Assembly (NCBI GenBank): GCA_014529385.2
Contig: CM043961.1
Span: 17,712,478-17,776,477, forward strand
Direction of reading: 5' to 3'
DNA from: Adiantum capillus-veneris
Taxonomy: Eukaryota > Streptophyta > Polypodiopsida > Polypodiales > Pteridaceae
Length of the DNA stretch: 64,000 nucleotides
Within the stretch, counting starts at the first letter, position 1, and the number at the start of each line of letters is the position of its first letter. This document shows, piece by piece, positions 11,400 to 21,680 of this stretch. The notes under the pieces are model-generated. The model did no database searches, was not told where the DNA came from, and was given only the letters and a program-made list of their open reading frames with translations. A program made the position numbers and the translations under genes.

Positions 11400-14254
11400 T
11401 AGGGAATCAAGGACCTCCAACTGCTGCACACGCTGCAGGACAAGGAAGATATAGCTTAGATGAATGAACATTGTTGTTCATAGCCAATGGAGGCATGGGT
11501 GGACAGAGACAGACTTACTAGCAACGAGGAGCTCAAGGAGCACCTCAACAACCCAAGGGCCCCTGTTACAAGTGTGGCAAAGACCATTGGCTGAGAGACT
11601 GTCCCCATGATGGAATCATTAGAGTCAATGCCTATTGCCCAGAATGTGGGAGTACTCATTTGATTCCTGATTGCCCTAAAAACCCGAGTAAAGGAGCAAA
11701 AGCCACCTTGAACCTGTTGGAAACAGTACCCTCCAGTGGAGTATCAAAAAATGAAATAGTCATACCTGTTCAGGCGGTGACACGGGCCCAAGACCAAAGA
11801 AGGACGAACGAACCCATAATAGAAGAACCAAAAACAGATGCCCAAAGTTCAGAAACAAAAAATCCGAGAAGCACTTGGAAGGCAAGAAAGTCGCGTAGGA
11901 AAGCCAAGAAAGAGCGAGAGCAAACAGCCCTATCCGATGAGTTGAAACATACAAAGAACAGGTTGGAGCGGTTAGAAGATCTAGCTAGCCTAAGCTCACA
12001 CACCACAGCAGCCATAGCACCAAAGGAATTAGTTGAGCCCAAAAGTGCAGGATCAGGAGGATCTGTGCTGGCAGACAAGGTAAACGAGCAGTTGGATGCG
12101 CTTCTAAAAGCCTATGAAGCTCGACTTAAAAAAAACCAGACCCAGGAGCAAAGGTGGATGACATATCCATATGCGGAAATAGAAAAACAAAGGTTGGATA
12201 TGTGTAAAAAGATGATTGAGATGGCTCAATCATTGATGGAAGACCCGTTGGGAAAACCGGCAAATTGCCATGACGCACTAGCTCCAACCCCTATCCAACC
12301 AACATTGGAGAAACATGAGGAAACAAAAGAAAGACTCACTAATAAATATGAATCCAGGGGAGAGCCTATCATAGTGCCCAATACCACCGATGAGGCAAGT
12401 GACGGGGTCCATCCTAAAATATTGGCAGAAATGGGAAAGGACGGTAATGGTCTAGATGATCTATGGAAGCAAATCCGAGAGGCCAACAAGGCTAATAGGA
12501 TGAATGACCACATGAATAGCACGAGAAAAGAAAAGAATGTGATCCTACCTCCTATTGAAGAATTTGAGGCAAGATCACAAATAAACTTTGAGATACATTC
12601 ACAAGGGGGAGACCAAGGATCTATTAGTTCGGAGAACAGCCAACCAGACTCTTTGAGAACCTTACCCTCTTACCTAGGAGAATATGAAGCTAATTCGGAA
12701 GTGAGAGCAATCCCATCTCAAAGACTTTCGTCTAACAAGGTGATGGATTCACAAGGATTGATTGAGCTGTTATCCACCCCGGTGGCATGCACAATCACGT
12801 TAGCAGAAATCCTAAGGCTAAGGCCAAACATGTGGACCACAGTAGGAAAATGCCTAGAAAAATTTGGAGTGAAGGACCCCACCTTGAAACTACAAGAAGG
12901 AATCAGGGAATTGGACAGACCTAACCTAAACACTAGGCCGGTACCATTGAATAAGGTTGGAAAATATTGTGAGGGAGAAGACGGAAACATGACGCTACCT
13001 GTAGAATTCCAAGGAGTAGTTTCCAAATCCATTCTTGATAGTGGAGCTGGAGTTGCTATCGCCACCAAGGAAATCTGGAAGAAATGGGGAAACCCAGCTC
13101 TGAGGGCTACCAGAATGAAGCTGCAGGTGGCAGATGGTTTCATGGAAAAGCCTCTCGGACTCTTGGAAAAAGTAATTGTCACTTCGTGCGGGATCGAGTA
13201 TGAGCATACATTTGCAATAGTCGATTTCGACAAAAAGAACAATTATGAGATAATCTTGGGACGACCATTCATGAGACAACTGAAGATGGTCCAAGATTGG
13301 GGTTATGACCACATATACCTCAGACATGGCGAGACGACAACTAAAATACAACTGAAAGACCATAGTTACAAAGATGTAAACCAAACACCGGTGGAAGAGT
13401 TTGATTCGGCTACAATAGCAGGATCAGAGCTACCAGCATGGTTAGGGCAACCAAAAGAGCTATGGATGTGCGGAGCTTCACATTGTGGAAGCTTAAGGAA
13501 AGAGGAATGCGTCTTAGAGAGAGCAATTGAGGACAAAGAGTATATTCCGGAACCATTCCCTGAAGATGCCTTGGAGCCTCTAGAATGGGAACACATACTG
13601 GCGACATTAGATGTCTGTACCATTACCGACAGTCCAACAACAAAATTTTGCGATAAGGATGGTTATGATGTGCTGCCCTATTACATGGTAAGCGTGGTTC
13701 CAGAAAAAGAGACGGTAGTACCTCCAGAACAAGAAGAGTTTTACAACTTTTTTGAACAACTGGAAGTAAATGATGAGGCGGATAATGAGTGTTCGGACAC
13801 CTCCATTGAGCATGGGAATGAAGCCAAGAATATCAAGTTTTATGATTTTGCTAATCAACACCCTAGACGCCAAGAACGCTATAGGAAGAAAAGAGCCGGA
13901 AGTAAAGTGAGAGAGAACCTGATGCCCAGGATAAAAGGTAAAACTCACTATTTGATGCTTGTAAAAGCAGAGGATTGTGTGAAAGATCAAATATCAGGGA
14001 AATTCTCAGAAAATCAAAAAGAACGAACGCGAGAAGAAATAAAACAGGAAAGAAAAGCTAGGGCTGTCAAGCTTGCTACATTAGCAGGTGAAGAAATGCC
14101 AAACTGGATTAGTGGGTGTCGACTAAGGGGATATCACCTACCACTCACACAGGAGATGCTCCAACAAATTCATCAAGAAAAGCAAAGAATGAAGGAAAAA
14201 GAGAGAGTACGGGAGGAAGCTCAAACCGAAGCACAAGAACGCATTGCAAAATGA
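11400..14254 (+). CDS. P nucleocapsid zinc knuckles plus first retropepsin (PR1)
   Basis: This frame is shifted from gag. From 11,400 it carries in-frame TGA and TAG stops, and it is open from 11,564, where CYKCGKDHWLRDC forms a CX2CX4HX4C zinc knuckle followed by a second Cys-rich unit (CPECGSTHLIPDC). An open frame of 864 codons is counted from 11,660. Residues of that frame: a basic coiled-coil-like stretch near 75-110; retropepsin at about 440-560 with catalytic ILDSGAGVAIATK (Asp codon 13,037-13,039) and IILGRPFM; an acidic region; then a Lys/Arg/Glu-rich tail. Retropepsins cleave Gag polyprotein. Reverse transcriptase would normally follow here but does not. The end overlaps the next frame at 14,244-14,254. 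Confidence 0.82.
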
Positions 14255-14921
14255 CGGCTTCCAACAACAACAATGTAAACCACCATTGAGAATCAATGCC
14301 ATTCGACTGATGAACTTGGAAGAGGACACAGTAGAGCCAATAATTATAGTCAAGGTGGGCAACAATCAAGTTGAATCACCAGCCTTGCTAGATTCAGGTG
14401 CTCAAGAAAATTTGATCTCTTACGGATTATACCAACAGCTCCAAGTCACAGATCAACTTCATCCTACTCCCCAAGTGCTGGAAAGTAGCACATCACATCC
14501 ATTGAAAACATTAGGGTGGATTATATTGCATATACAGTTACATCAATATATTTACCCACACAAATTCTATGTGGTGACAGATGAAAGCACACAACAACTA
14601 ATGATGCTAGGGCAACCTTGGCAAAAAGCATACAATGTCCAAATAGACTGGAAAGCACAGGCGGTCAAAATCCAGCACGAACACGAACAGCAGGTGATAG
14701 CTTTTGCTCAAAAGGACCATCAGGATCAAATGCAAGCCATGCAATCACTGGCAACAAAAACAAAAGAACACATACCACCAAAGATCAACATGAAACCTGA
14801 GACAAACAACCAGGTAAAGGCCAACCATGCTCATCACAGACAACCGAAATCACCGGCTACACTGCAAAAATCTAGGCTACCAAAACAAGGTAAACAAGTA
14901 TGGCTGCGGAAGGATAGATAA
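14244..14921 (+). CDS. P second retropepsin-like domain (PR2)
   Basis: A 226-codon frame, counted from a TTG, that overlaps the end of the PR1 frame in another phase. ALLDSGAQENLISYGLYQQL holds a DSG catalytic motif (Asp codon 14,391-14,393). QQLMMLGQPW further on matches the second conserved element of retropepsins (hydrophobic-LG). The C-terminal third is Gln/His/Lys-rich. It matches the domain after integrase in gypsy C (about 58,760-59,284). In P it sits directly behind PR1, as if RT, RNase H and integrase had been removed. Whether it is an active protease or a structural module cannot be told from sequence. Confidence 0.75.
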   Translation: MQNDGFQQQQCKPPLRINAIRLMNLEEDTVEPIIIVKVGNNQVESPALLDSGAQENLISYGLYQQLQVTDQLHPTPQVLESSTSHPLKTLGWIILHIQLHQYIYPHKFYVVTDESTQQLMMLGQPWQKAYNVQIDWKAQAVKIQHEHEQQVIAFAQKDHQDQMQAMQSLATKTKEHIPPKINMKPETNNQVKANHAHHRQPKSPATLQKSRLPKQGKQVWLRKDR

Positions 14922-14924
14922 GCC

Positions 14925-15392
14925 ATGGCGGGAAAAACACAATGTGACAACCGGATTCCAACAAAGCAGATGGTGCAACCCAAAACCAAGGTAACCAAGC
15001 AGATATGGATTCCAAAGAAAATGCTTAGCCAAAACCCTAATATCACTCACATTTGGATACCAAAGCAAAAGACAAAGCAAATACCTACGGTACAAGCAAC
15101 AATGGAAAGCAGACATCTGCAGGTCAACCGGGCAAACAGATATAAGAGGGTGCCGATGACAGACAAACCAGTGGCAAAGTTGGCAGCACCAAACTACCAA
15201 TGGAAAGCCAAGGCCATATGGCCCATAGCTATCACATCCCAGCCAATTCCATCCTCAGAAACAGCTACGACTCCATCAACAGTGTCGGCAAAGCAGTTCC
15301 CTCTGGCCAAAAAGACCATTAAACAAAGAGCAGTAGAATTACAGCTGCTACTTGCAAAGAAAACAGGAAAACTTGACGACGAATGCCAATAA
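14925..15392 (+). CDS. Short basic, Lys/Gln/Pro-rich frame after PR2
   Basis: A 155-codon ATG frame that starts three bases after the PR2 stop codon. It is rich in Lys, Gln, Thr and Pro, with recurring IPKQ/IPKK-type stretches (QIWIPKKMLS, HIWIPKQKT). There is no recognised domain. It may be an extension of the PR2 frame by frameshift or a separate basic tail. Confidence 0.4.
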   Translation: MAGKTQCDNRIPTKQMVQPKTKVTKQIWIPKKMLSQNPNITHIWIPKQKTKQIPTVQATMESRHLQVNRANRYKRVPMTDKPVAKLAAPNYQWKAKAIWPIAITSQPIPSSETATTPSTVSAKQFPLAKKTIKQRAVELQLLLAKKTGKLDDECQ

Positions 15393-17168
15393 GCATCTTG
15401 CTTATTCCCTTCTCTTGCACAACATTAATTTTTCCATGCATTGATCGAGTATGCATAAAATAGGGCCACATTAATCGGCCAGGCATTAGTACAAATTTTT
15501 CAACCTATGCACGGCACATACTACGAGGCGAGACCTTGTCGTCTGGGAGGACTCCGACTAGGATGGGGGGAGACATTCTCAATGCGGAACCAATAACAAA
15601 AATAGCAAAAAAGGGCATGATTTTTGACTTTTTAAAGGGTTGACGTTTGATTGCGAAATTTTTTGGAGTAACCCAAGTATATATGCCCTTATACAGCATG
15701 AAGCTAAAGGTATATGGGGCCAAACACCAAATTAAGCCCTTAGGTGTGTGTATATAAGTAGAAATAGCCATTTTTCAGGCAAAATACTGGTAAAACGGAG
15801 AAATCCGGCCATAAAAATTGCATGTGAGTGTATATAATGTGTTGCGGCGATGTTTGTGATCTATTATGAATTTTGGGGATTTTCTGGGTTTGATTTACTA
15901 TTTTCCTTTTAATTTTGCTAATTTTCGGCAGAAAAAATTCAAAAATACAAAAAGCAGGTGAAAAACAGTCGTAATGAAAAACAAAAAATATGGGGATGAC
16001 CAGTGACTAAAAGACAACCTATGGTACGGTGGGGGTGCAATTATGAGACTAGAGCGGAAAGCGTGTTTTGGCCAGGTTTTGACCGAAATGACAAATTTCT
16101 GGTAAACAGAGCAAATGGAGTCCAAATCAAGAAATTTTTGAGCCTAAACCGCATCTTGCAGAAAGATAGGAGCACATGTCAAATTTCATGAAAAATGGTT
16201 CGGGGACCTCCATTATAAGAATTTTTCACCCCATTTTTAGCTCATTCTCACTATTGACCTTGTGGAGAGAGCTTCTGCCACCTAGAGCGGATCGATCTTC
16301 CAGCAGCTTCTACGACGCGCACGGCTGCCCGACCACCTCCAGACATGAGAGGTAGGCTCACCACCTTGAGCTTTTCGCGCATGTTTGTCATTCTATTGCG
16401 AGAACTAGCATAGAAGTCACACACAAAGCGGGCGGTAGAGACCTGCAAGTAGAAACGGCGGCCAAACGGCTAACCCAAAAGCAACAAGACTTCATCGGCA
16501 GCTTACCCTAGTCTGGGAGACCAGTCCTGGATAGCCAAAGGCAGTGGGAAACCATCGGGAAAAACCCTAATTCCCAAAAACCCGCAAGAGGCCACCAAAT
16601 GGGAAATCGGCGAAACGGCGACCAAATGCTGCCAAAATTTATGGGTAGGAGCATATCGACATGCTCGACAAGTCCATATGACCCGCATGACCAAAAAGTG
16701 ACCCGAAGCGCCACTAAACCTCAGAAACGGCATCAGACAGACAAAGCGTCAAAATGCACTTGCGGCCAAACCGCAAGTCCGTTTGCCACCAAACTTCACG
16801 AGCGGCTTTCCTAGACCATCAACAACCAAGTCCTATGGTGGTGGACCACCACAAATCATCAAAGGTATGTAAACGCAGCCACAGGTGCTTCTAGAGTGAC
16901 AAATTGCAAATGAAGCTCCGGTGAAGCCGAAGTCGACAAAAACCATACGGCAAGGATCCCCAAGGGATTGGGAAGCTATGGAGACCAACATCGAGGAATT
17001 TCATCGCAAAAAGCACTCCAAAAGTCAGAAAACGGCTCGGAGGCTCTAAAGTCCACACAGGGAGTTATACTCTATCCATTTGACTTTTTTGTTGAAATTA
17101 GGCTCAAAAGGGACTTAGGGGGGCAAAGGGCAAGCACTGGGAGCACTAACAAAGGAAAAATCACCAGG
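15393..17168 (+). other. Non-coding stretch of element P
   Basis: About 1.8 kb without a convincing reading frame. It separates the gag-protease block from palindrome array B. Short frames here (for example 16,003-16,191) show no homology I can recognise. Confidence 0.5.
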
Positions 17169-18047
17169 AGACATCCTACGCGTAGGATGTCTCAAGGGCA
17201 TTTTTTGGCACAAAACCCAACAATTCTTATCATGCACATGTTCTGAATGACATTTACAAGCCATACCCCAAGTTTCATCACATTTGGATGAGATTGGACC
17301 TCATATGCATGGAAAAACGCAAAGTTAGGGCATAAAGGCACTAATGGGCCTTTGACCTACCAAATCTTGTCCAAATCTCATGAAACTTGCACAACACATT
17401 CACATACACATCAGCTAACTTTCTGTGTGGTCTGGGAGTTGAAATGAGGAAATAGACATCCTACGCGTAGGATGTCTTATGGACCATCTGGGCATGAAGG
17501 AGAAGTTTTGTCATTTCAGAATTGATAACCTCATCAACAAGAGCCCATATGTCAAGCTTCAAGCCCTTCTAATCACTTTTGACCCCCAACACCTTCAAGA
17601 TACACTTTTTTTAGCCCAAAAACACTTCACAGAGCCCTACAGGCATCAATTATTATCCAAATGCAAATCCAAGAACATTTCTATGTTCCATAGGTCAAGG
17701 ACAACCCACAGATCAAGTTTCATGCAATTCTGATGAAAAAGACATCCCACGCGTAGGATGTCTTAAGCTTAGATTTAGACTTCTGTGCAAGAAATGACAT
17801 CATAGGAGCTAATACCATGATGCATTGAGCCCATATACCAAGTTTTAACCCATTTGGACATCAATTGCTTCCCATGATGGACAATCTACCAAAATTGTGA
17901 CCTAAAGCCTAAATCAGCCCAAAAATCCACTTTTTGACATCCAAATTCAAATCCAAGCTTATAACCATGTTCCATGAGCCTTACACTACCTACATGTCAA
18001 GTATGAACCATTTCTGAAGAAAAAGACATCCTACGCGTAGGATGTCT
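17169..18047 (+). repeat. Palindrome array B of element P
   Basis: Four copies of the same 24-bp palindrome lie at 17,169-17,192, 17,454-17,477, 17,740-17,763 (one T to C change at 17,748) and 18,024-18,047. Spacing is nearly constant at 285, 286 and 284 bp. A weaker motif of the form CAAGTTTCA...CATTTGGA recurs about 98 bp after each of the first three, and a related CAAGTTTCATGCAATTCTGA-type motif precedes the last two. The array is thus a degenerate tandem repeat with sharply conserved palindromes. It lies directly upstream of the second coding block. Confidence 0.93.
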
Positions 18048-18212
18048 AGATGGATTTTTTTGGTCAAATTTGCATTGTGAGCACATGCACAGCTTTACAA
18101 GTTCCTTTTAGGCTATAATTTCAATTTTCAAGTCATTTGGATAAGTAAAACTCAGTTTAGCAGCTGATATGGAAAAAACGCAAACTTCGGATTGCTAAGT
18201 GCAACAGGGTCT

Positions 18213-19715
18213 ATGGCAGCCTCGAAGTCACCGGCAAAGAAGAAGAGAATGACAATCAAAGACTATCTGGACGAGGTGGAACCATTTGTCTTTCCAGAGA
18301 GAACATTAAAGCCCACAAGCACCTGGATACAAGAAGATCTACTAGAATCAAACGACCTAAAGATCTAACAAGGTGTGTTCAAGGACAATGACGGAAATGT
18401 AATAGAGCTGCCAATGCTGCCAAGGGAGCTCAATGAATTTGTCCGAAGCAAAATGGCCGGCTACTTGGAGAAAATTGACCTCCATAACTATTTCGAAGCA
18501 ATCTCAGCAGGGGTGGATGTCAAAAGGGTATGGGAGTTTGTGACCAGCATTAAAGAAGATGGAGTGGCCAAGGTGACTGATTTGCACGACAGACCCAACA
18601 TAGAGATCATTATCACGGAAAGGGTTGTCGCCCATGCACTAGATCTCTCCAATCAGGGAGATAGCGTGACAAAGAGAAGGGATGAAGTAAAGGTGTACAA
18701 AGAGAAAAAGGCTAATTACACTTTTGAAGACATCGCCAACCCAAAGGTGGCAATCATGAGCCAATTGTACAACCAATACTTCCACATGTGCATGAAGAGG
18801 CCGCAGAAGTACAGGATGCCGCCAGGTGCAATTGCCACAACATTTACTTGGGCAATGATGAAGGGCACCCCAAAGATAATCAATTATGCGACATACATAC
18901 ATGACAGCCTGGTGAAGATGGGAAACAAAAATCCAACCTACATAGTCCCAGGAGATATGATAATCAAGGTAGTTTATGCAGCACTGCACGCCAAGGGAAG
19001 GTGGACTAACCCCCCATCTCAGAATGACTGGCTCATGGTGAAGGAAGACAAAGAAGACGAGCCACAAAGAGCACCAAGGGTGGCTACAAGGTTGAAGAGA
19101 CGACTAGAGCCAGTGGAAGAGGAGCAACCTGAGCAAAAGAAAGGCAAAAAAGAATCTGCTCAAGTGCCGGTCAAAGAGACTCGATCACAAAAAGCGGCTA
19201 GACTCGAGAGGTTGATGGAGAGTTTCCGAGTAGAAAGAGCCCTCAAGGGATATTTAAACGAATTATGGAAGCCATCCCTCGAGTCTATGTTTGGATCCTC
19301 AAGAAGACTGCAGAGGGACCGCTTTGAAGACTACATCAAGAATTTTGAGATTCTTGATGCCGCAGCGGAAAACATTCCCCACATCCCTTTCACCGAGGAA
19401 GAAGTGGAGCAGATACGGCAGACGTTGCTAGATGAACAAGAAAACCAGGAAAGGGAAAGAAAGACGAAAGCAGATAGAGATATAAAGGGCAAACCTACAG
19501 ATTTACCAGATAGCCCTAAACCTAGCCCACAGCCATCACCATCACCATCACCACCTCCTAGCAGCCCTCCACCAGAAGATAAGGAGGCTGGAGACAATCA
19601 AGAAGAACACCGGGCTGAAGAGCAAGAGAAAAAGCCTGCATCTGAGCAAAAAGAACTTGAAGAAGCATATTATGCATTTCTAGACCTACTAGCTGCAGGC
19701 TATACAAGGGAATAA
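18213..19715 (+). pseudogene. P second coding block, first half (possible plant-transposon-type domain)
   Basis: The ATG at 18,213 starts a basic N-terminus (SPAKKKRMTIKDYLDEVEPF). An in-frame TAA at 18,366-18,368 interrupts it, and the frame continues to TAA at 19,713-19,715. The middle part (RVVAHALDLSNQG ... PGAIATTFTWAMMKG) faintly recalls the putative plant transposon domain carried by some large gypsy-type elements, but I could not confirm this. The remainder is charged, then Pro/Ser-rich, then Glu-rich. The same phase continues into the next entry with only TAA/TAG stops and no frameshift. Confidence 0.6.
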
Positions 19716-21629
19716 GCCGCCACAGTCGCATTTGACTTGGCGAGGAGAGGGCATGAAGAATAGATGCTAGGCATCCGGCTAATTTAGCTAAAGGAGATTG
19801 CTACCGACACGGTAGACCTGCACCCGCCCTCGAATGATTGGGATGTGGTGATGACAATGCTAGCCGGAATAAGGGCACAATCTGTGGCATCAGACGAAGA
19901 ATTGATAACTCTAAAGGCCACTGAAGTAAAGAACAAGATGGAAAGAGATCTACTATAGGCAAAAATCCAAGGACACAAAGAAAGAGAAGCTGACCTCCAG
20001 GCTAGCCTGGCCACTGCTCTACAAAACTGCCAAGCAAAGGAAGAAGCAAATGAGGCAGCGGCAAAGAGATTGCAAGCAGCTGAAGAAGAGTGTCTGCAAC
20101 TCAGCAAGTCATTGCGAGATGTAGAAAAATAAAGAGATAATATGACACTCCAACTAGAAGAAGAAACTAAAGAAGTAGAGGCCTTGAGGAATGCTAAGGA
20201 GAAGGCGGAAATAGAAGAAGAAGCAAGCCTGGATGAAGTCCTTGAGCTCAAGGACCAATTAAAAGTCAAAGATCAAACCCTCCAGAGGCTGAGAGCATCA
20301 CCTGCGAGAGTTAGAGCTACAAGCTCAACTCAAGTTATTTCGGAGAGTCAAATGTATGAAGAGCAGATGCAAGAACTCCAAAGGGAGTTGACTCTTGAGA
20401 AGAAGCAGAGGGTGATCATGGCTGAAGGTTCTATCGCAATGCAAACCAAATTGGAGGACAGCCAAAAGGCCCTACAAGAAGAGTTGGAGAGCATAAAGAT
20501 AAAGCTCGAGGAGGCTGAAAAAGTAAATGCTGAACTCGATGACCTCCTCGTGACTATGGGCGAACAAGCCGAAGTGGAAAAGCAGACGCTCCTCAAGCAA
20601 ATTGAGGAGTTGAAAGGCCGGCAACAAGCAGAAGCAGAGATCTCAGGGCCAGCTGCCAATGAGGGCATCGACCTCGATAATGTGGCAGATCCTGTGGACA
20701 CACCCATGCCAGAGGAAAGCATAGCAGGCTCCTCTCAAGAGCCCCAGGATCTAACACAGGAAGAGGAGGAAAAATTGCGAAAAGCAATAGAGGCAGAGCT
20801 CAGAGAAAGAACCAAAGAGGCCTTGGAATGGGAACAGAGGGTTTTCAAATCAATGACAATTCAAAAAATCGACGCCAACGATCTCAGGCATGAATGGCTA
20901 CAGCCCTCTCTCCCATATCCATTGCTTAAATATGAAGCGGCAACAATAAACCAGCGGATCAGAGAAGAGCCAACGGTCCCTCTCTACAACGCAGACACCT
21001 CGAGGCCAGAAGGAGTAAGGCTGATAGTGGATTCTCAGTCCAAGTGGAGGAAGGCTTGTCTTACCAAGTACCCGCAGTACCTAATACACTTGGTAGAGGC
21101 ACCTAAACACATCAGAGACAACCTCAGCTTCTGCCCTCTACCAAGGGTTAGGACGTGGAAAGCACACGAACTCTTACAAAGAAGCCAACCCACTTGGCTG
21201 AACTACCCAAAGCTACCAGGCGTGAAGGCAGGTGAGAGAATAAGTGTACAATACATGGTGAAAACCCTAGCGAGCGCCATAAATTTGTTCACTGGCTCAC
21301 CTGACCTTACATGCATCATGATGAGAAAGATCTGCAGAACCATCCTAGCACTGTTTGAAACCTTCAAGCCAGGACAGGTGACTCACATCATATTTTTCTT
21401 CCAGGACACATACAGATGTGCTTATGATATGTCAGGTCAGCCTTCCAAGGAGGTGATACATGCATTATACCAAAGAATCATGTTCCTCCCATCTTATCAC
21501 CTCCAGGCGTTTGAAGAAGCTTTCTACATGGGATTCTTTACCATGCATACAGACATCTTTGGACCAACAATGCTAAATCTACATGCACGGTACGAATCAC
21601 TGCTAAAGATGCGGGAGACCATAAGGTGA
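19716..21629 (+). pseudogene. P second coding block, second half (coiled coil plus unknown C-terminal domain)
   Basis: Same phase as the preceding frame. In-frame stops fall at about 19,760, 19,781, 19,956 and 20,130, after which the frame is open from 20,142 to TGA at 21,627-21,629. Residues up to about 210 of that open part are a long Glu/Lys/Leu/Ala-rich predicted coiled coil (ELKDQLKVKDQTLQRLR). A globular domain of about 280 residues follows, rich in Trp, Tyr and Leu (SKWRKACLTKYPQYLIHLVE, FFQDTYRCAYDMSGQP). I do not recognise it. The block ends about 40 bp before the purine tract, so it occupies the 3' end of the element. Confidence 0.6.
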
Positions 21630-21667
21630 AGCAAAAGATCAAGGCCATGTCGGGGACGACATGAACA

Positions 21668-21680
21668 AGGAGGGGGGGGA
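21668..21680 (+). other. Polypurine tract of element P
   Basis: AAGGAGGGGGGGA directly abuts the 3' LTR at 21,681, the expected place for plus-strand DNA priming. Confidence 0.85.

Noticed and set aside
12718-13242. Antisense reading frame of 174 codons inside the P protease region
   Set aside because: It is a shadow of the plus-strand frame, which has the zinc knuckles and DSG motif. No homology on the minus strand.
7781-18047. Repeated short palindromes with regular spacing, resembling a CRISPR array
   Set aside because: Spacing of 125-440 bp is far too long, sequence between copies is repeat-derived rather than unique spacers, and the context is a plant LTR retrotransposon.
18639-19067. 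Minus-strand frame of 142 codons in the P second block
   Set aside because: Composition (Trp/His/Cys-rich) and position show a shadow of the plus-strand coding phase.
18366-20132. Reassigned stop codons (TAA/TAG as Gln, as in some ciliates)
   Set aside because: Neighbouring elements use TAA, TAG and TGA as disruptive changes together with frameshifts, and the element types are plant-like. C to T decay explains the pattern better.
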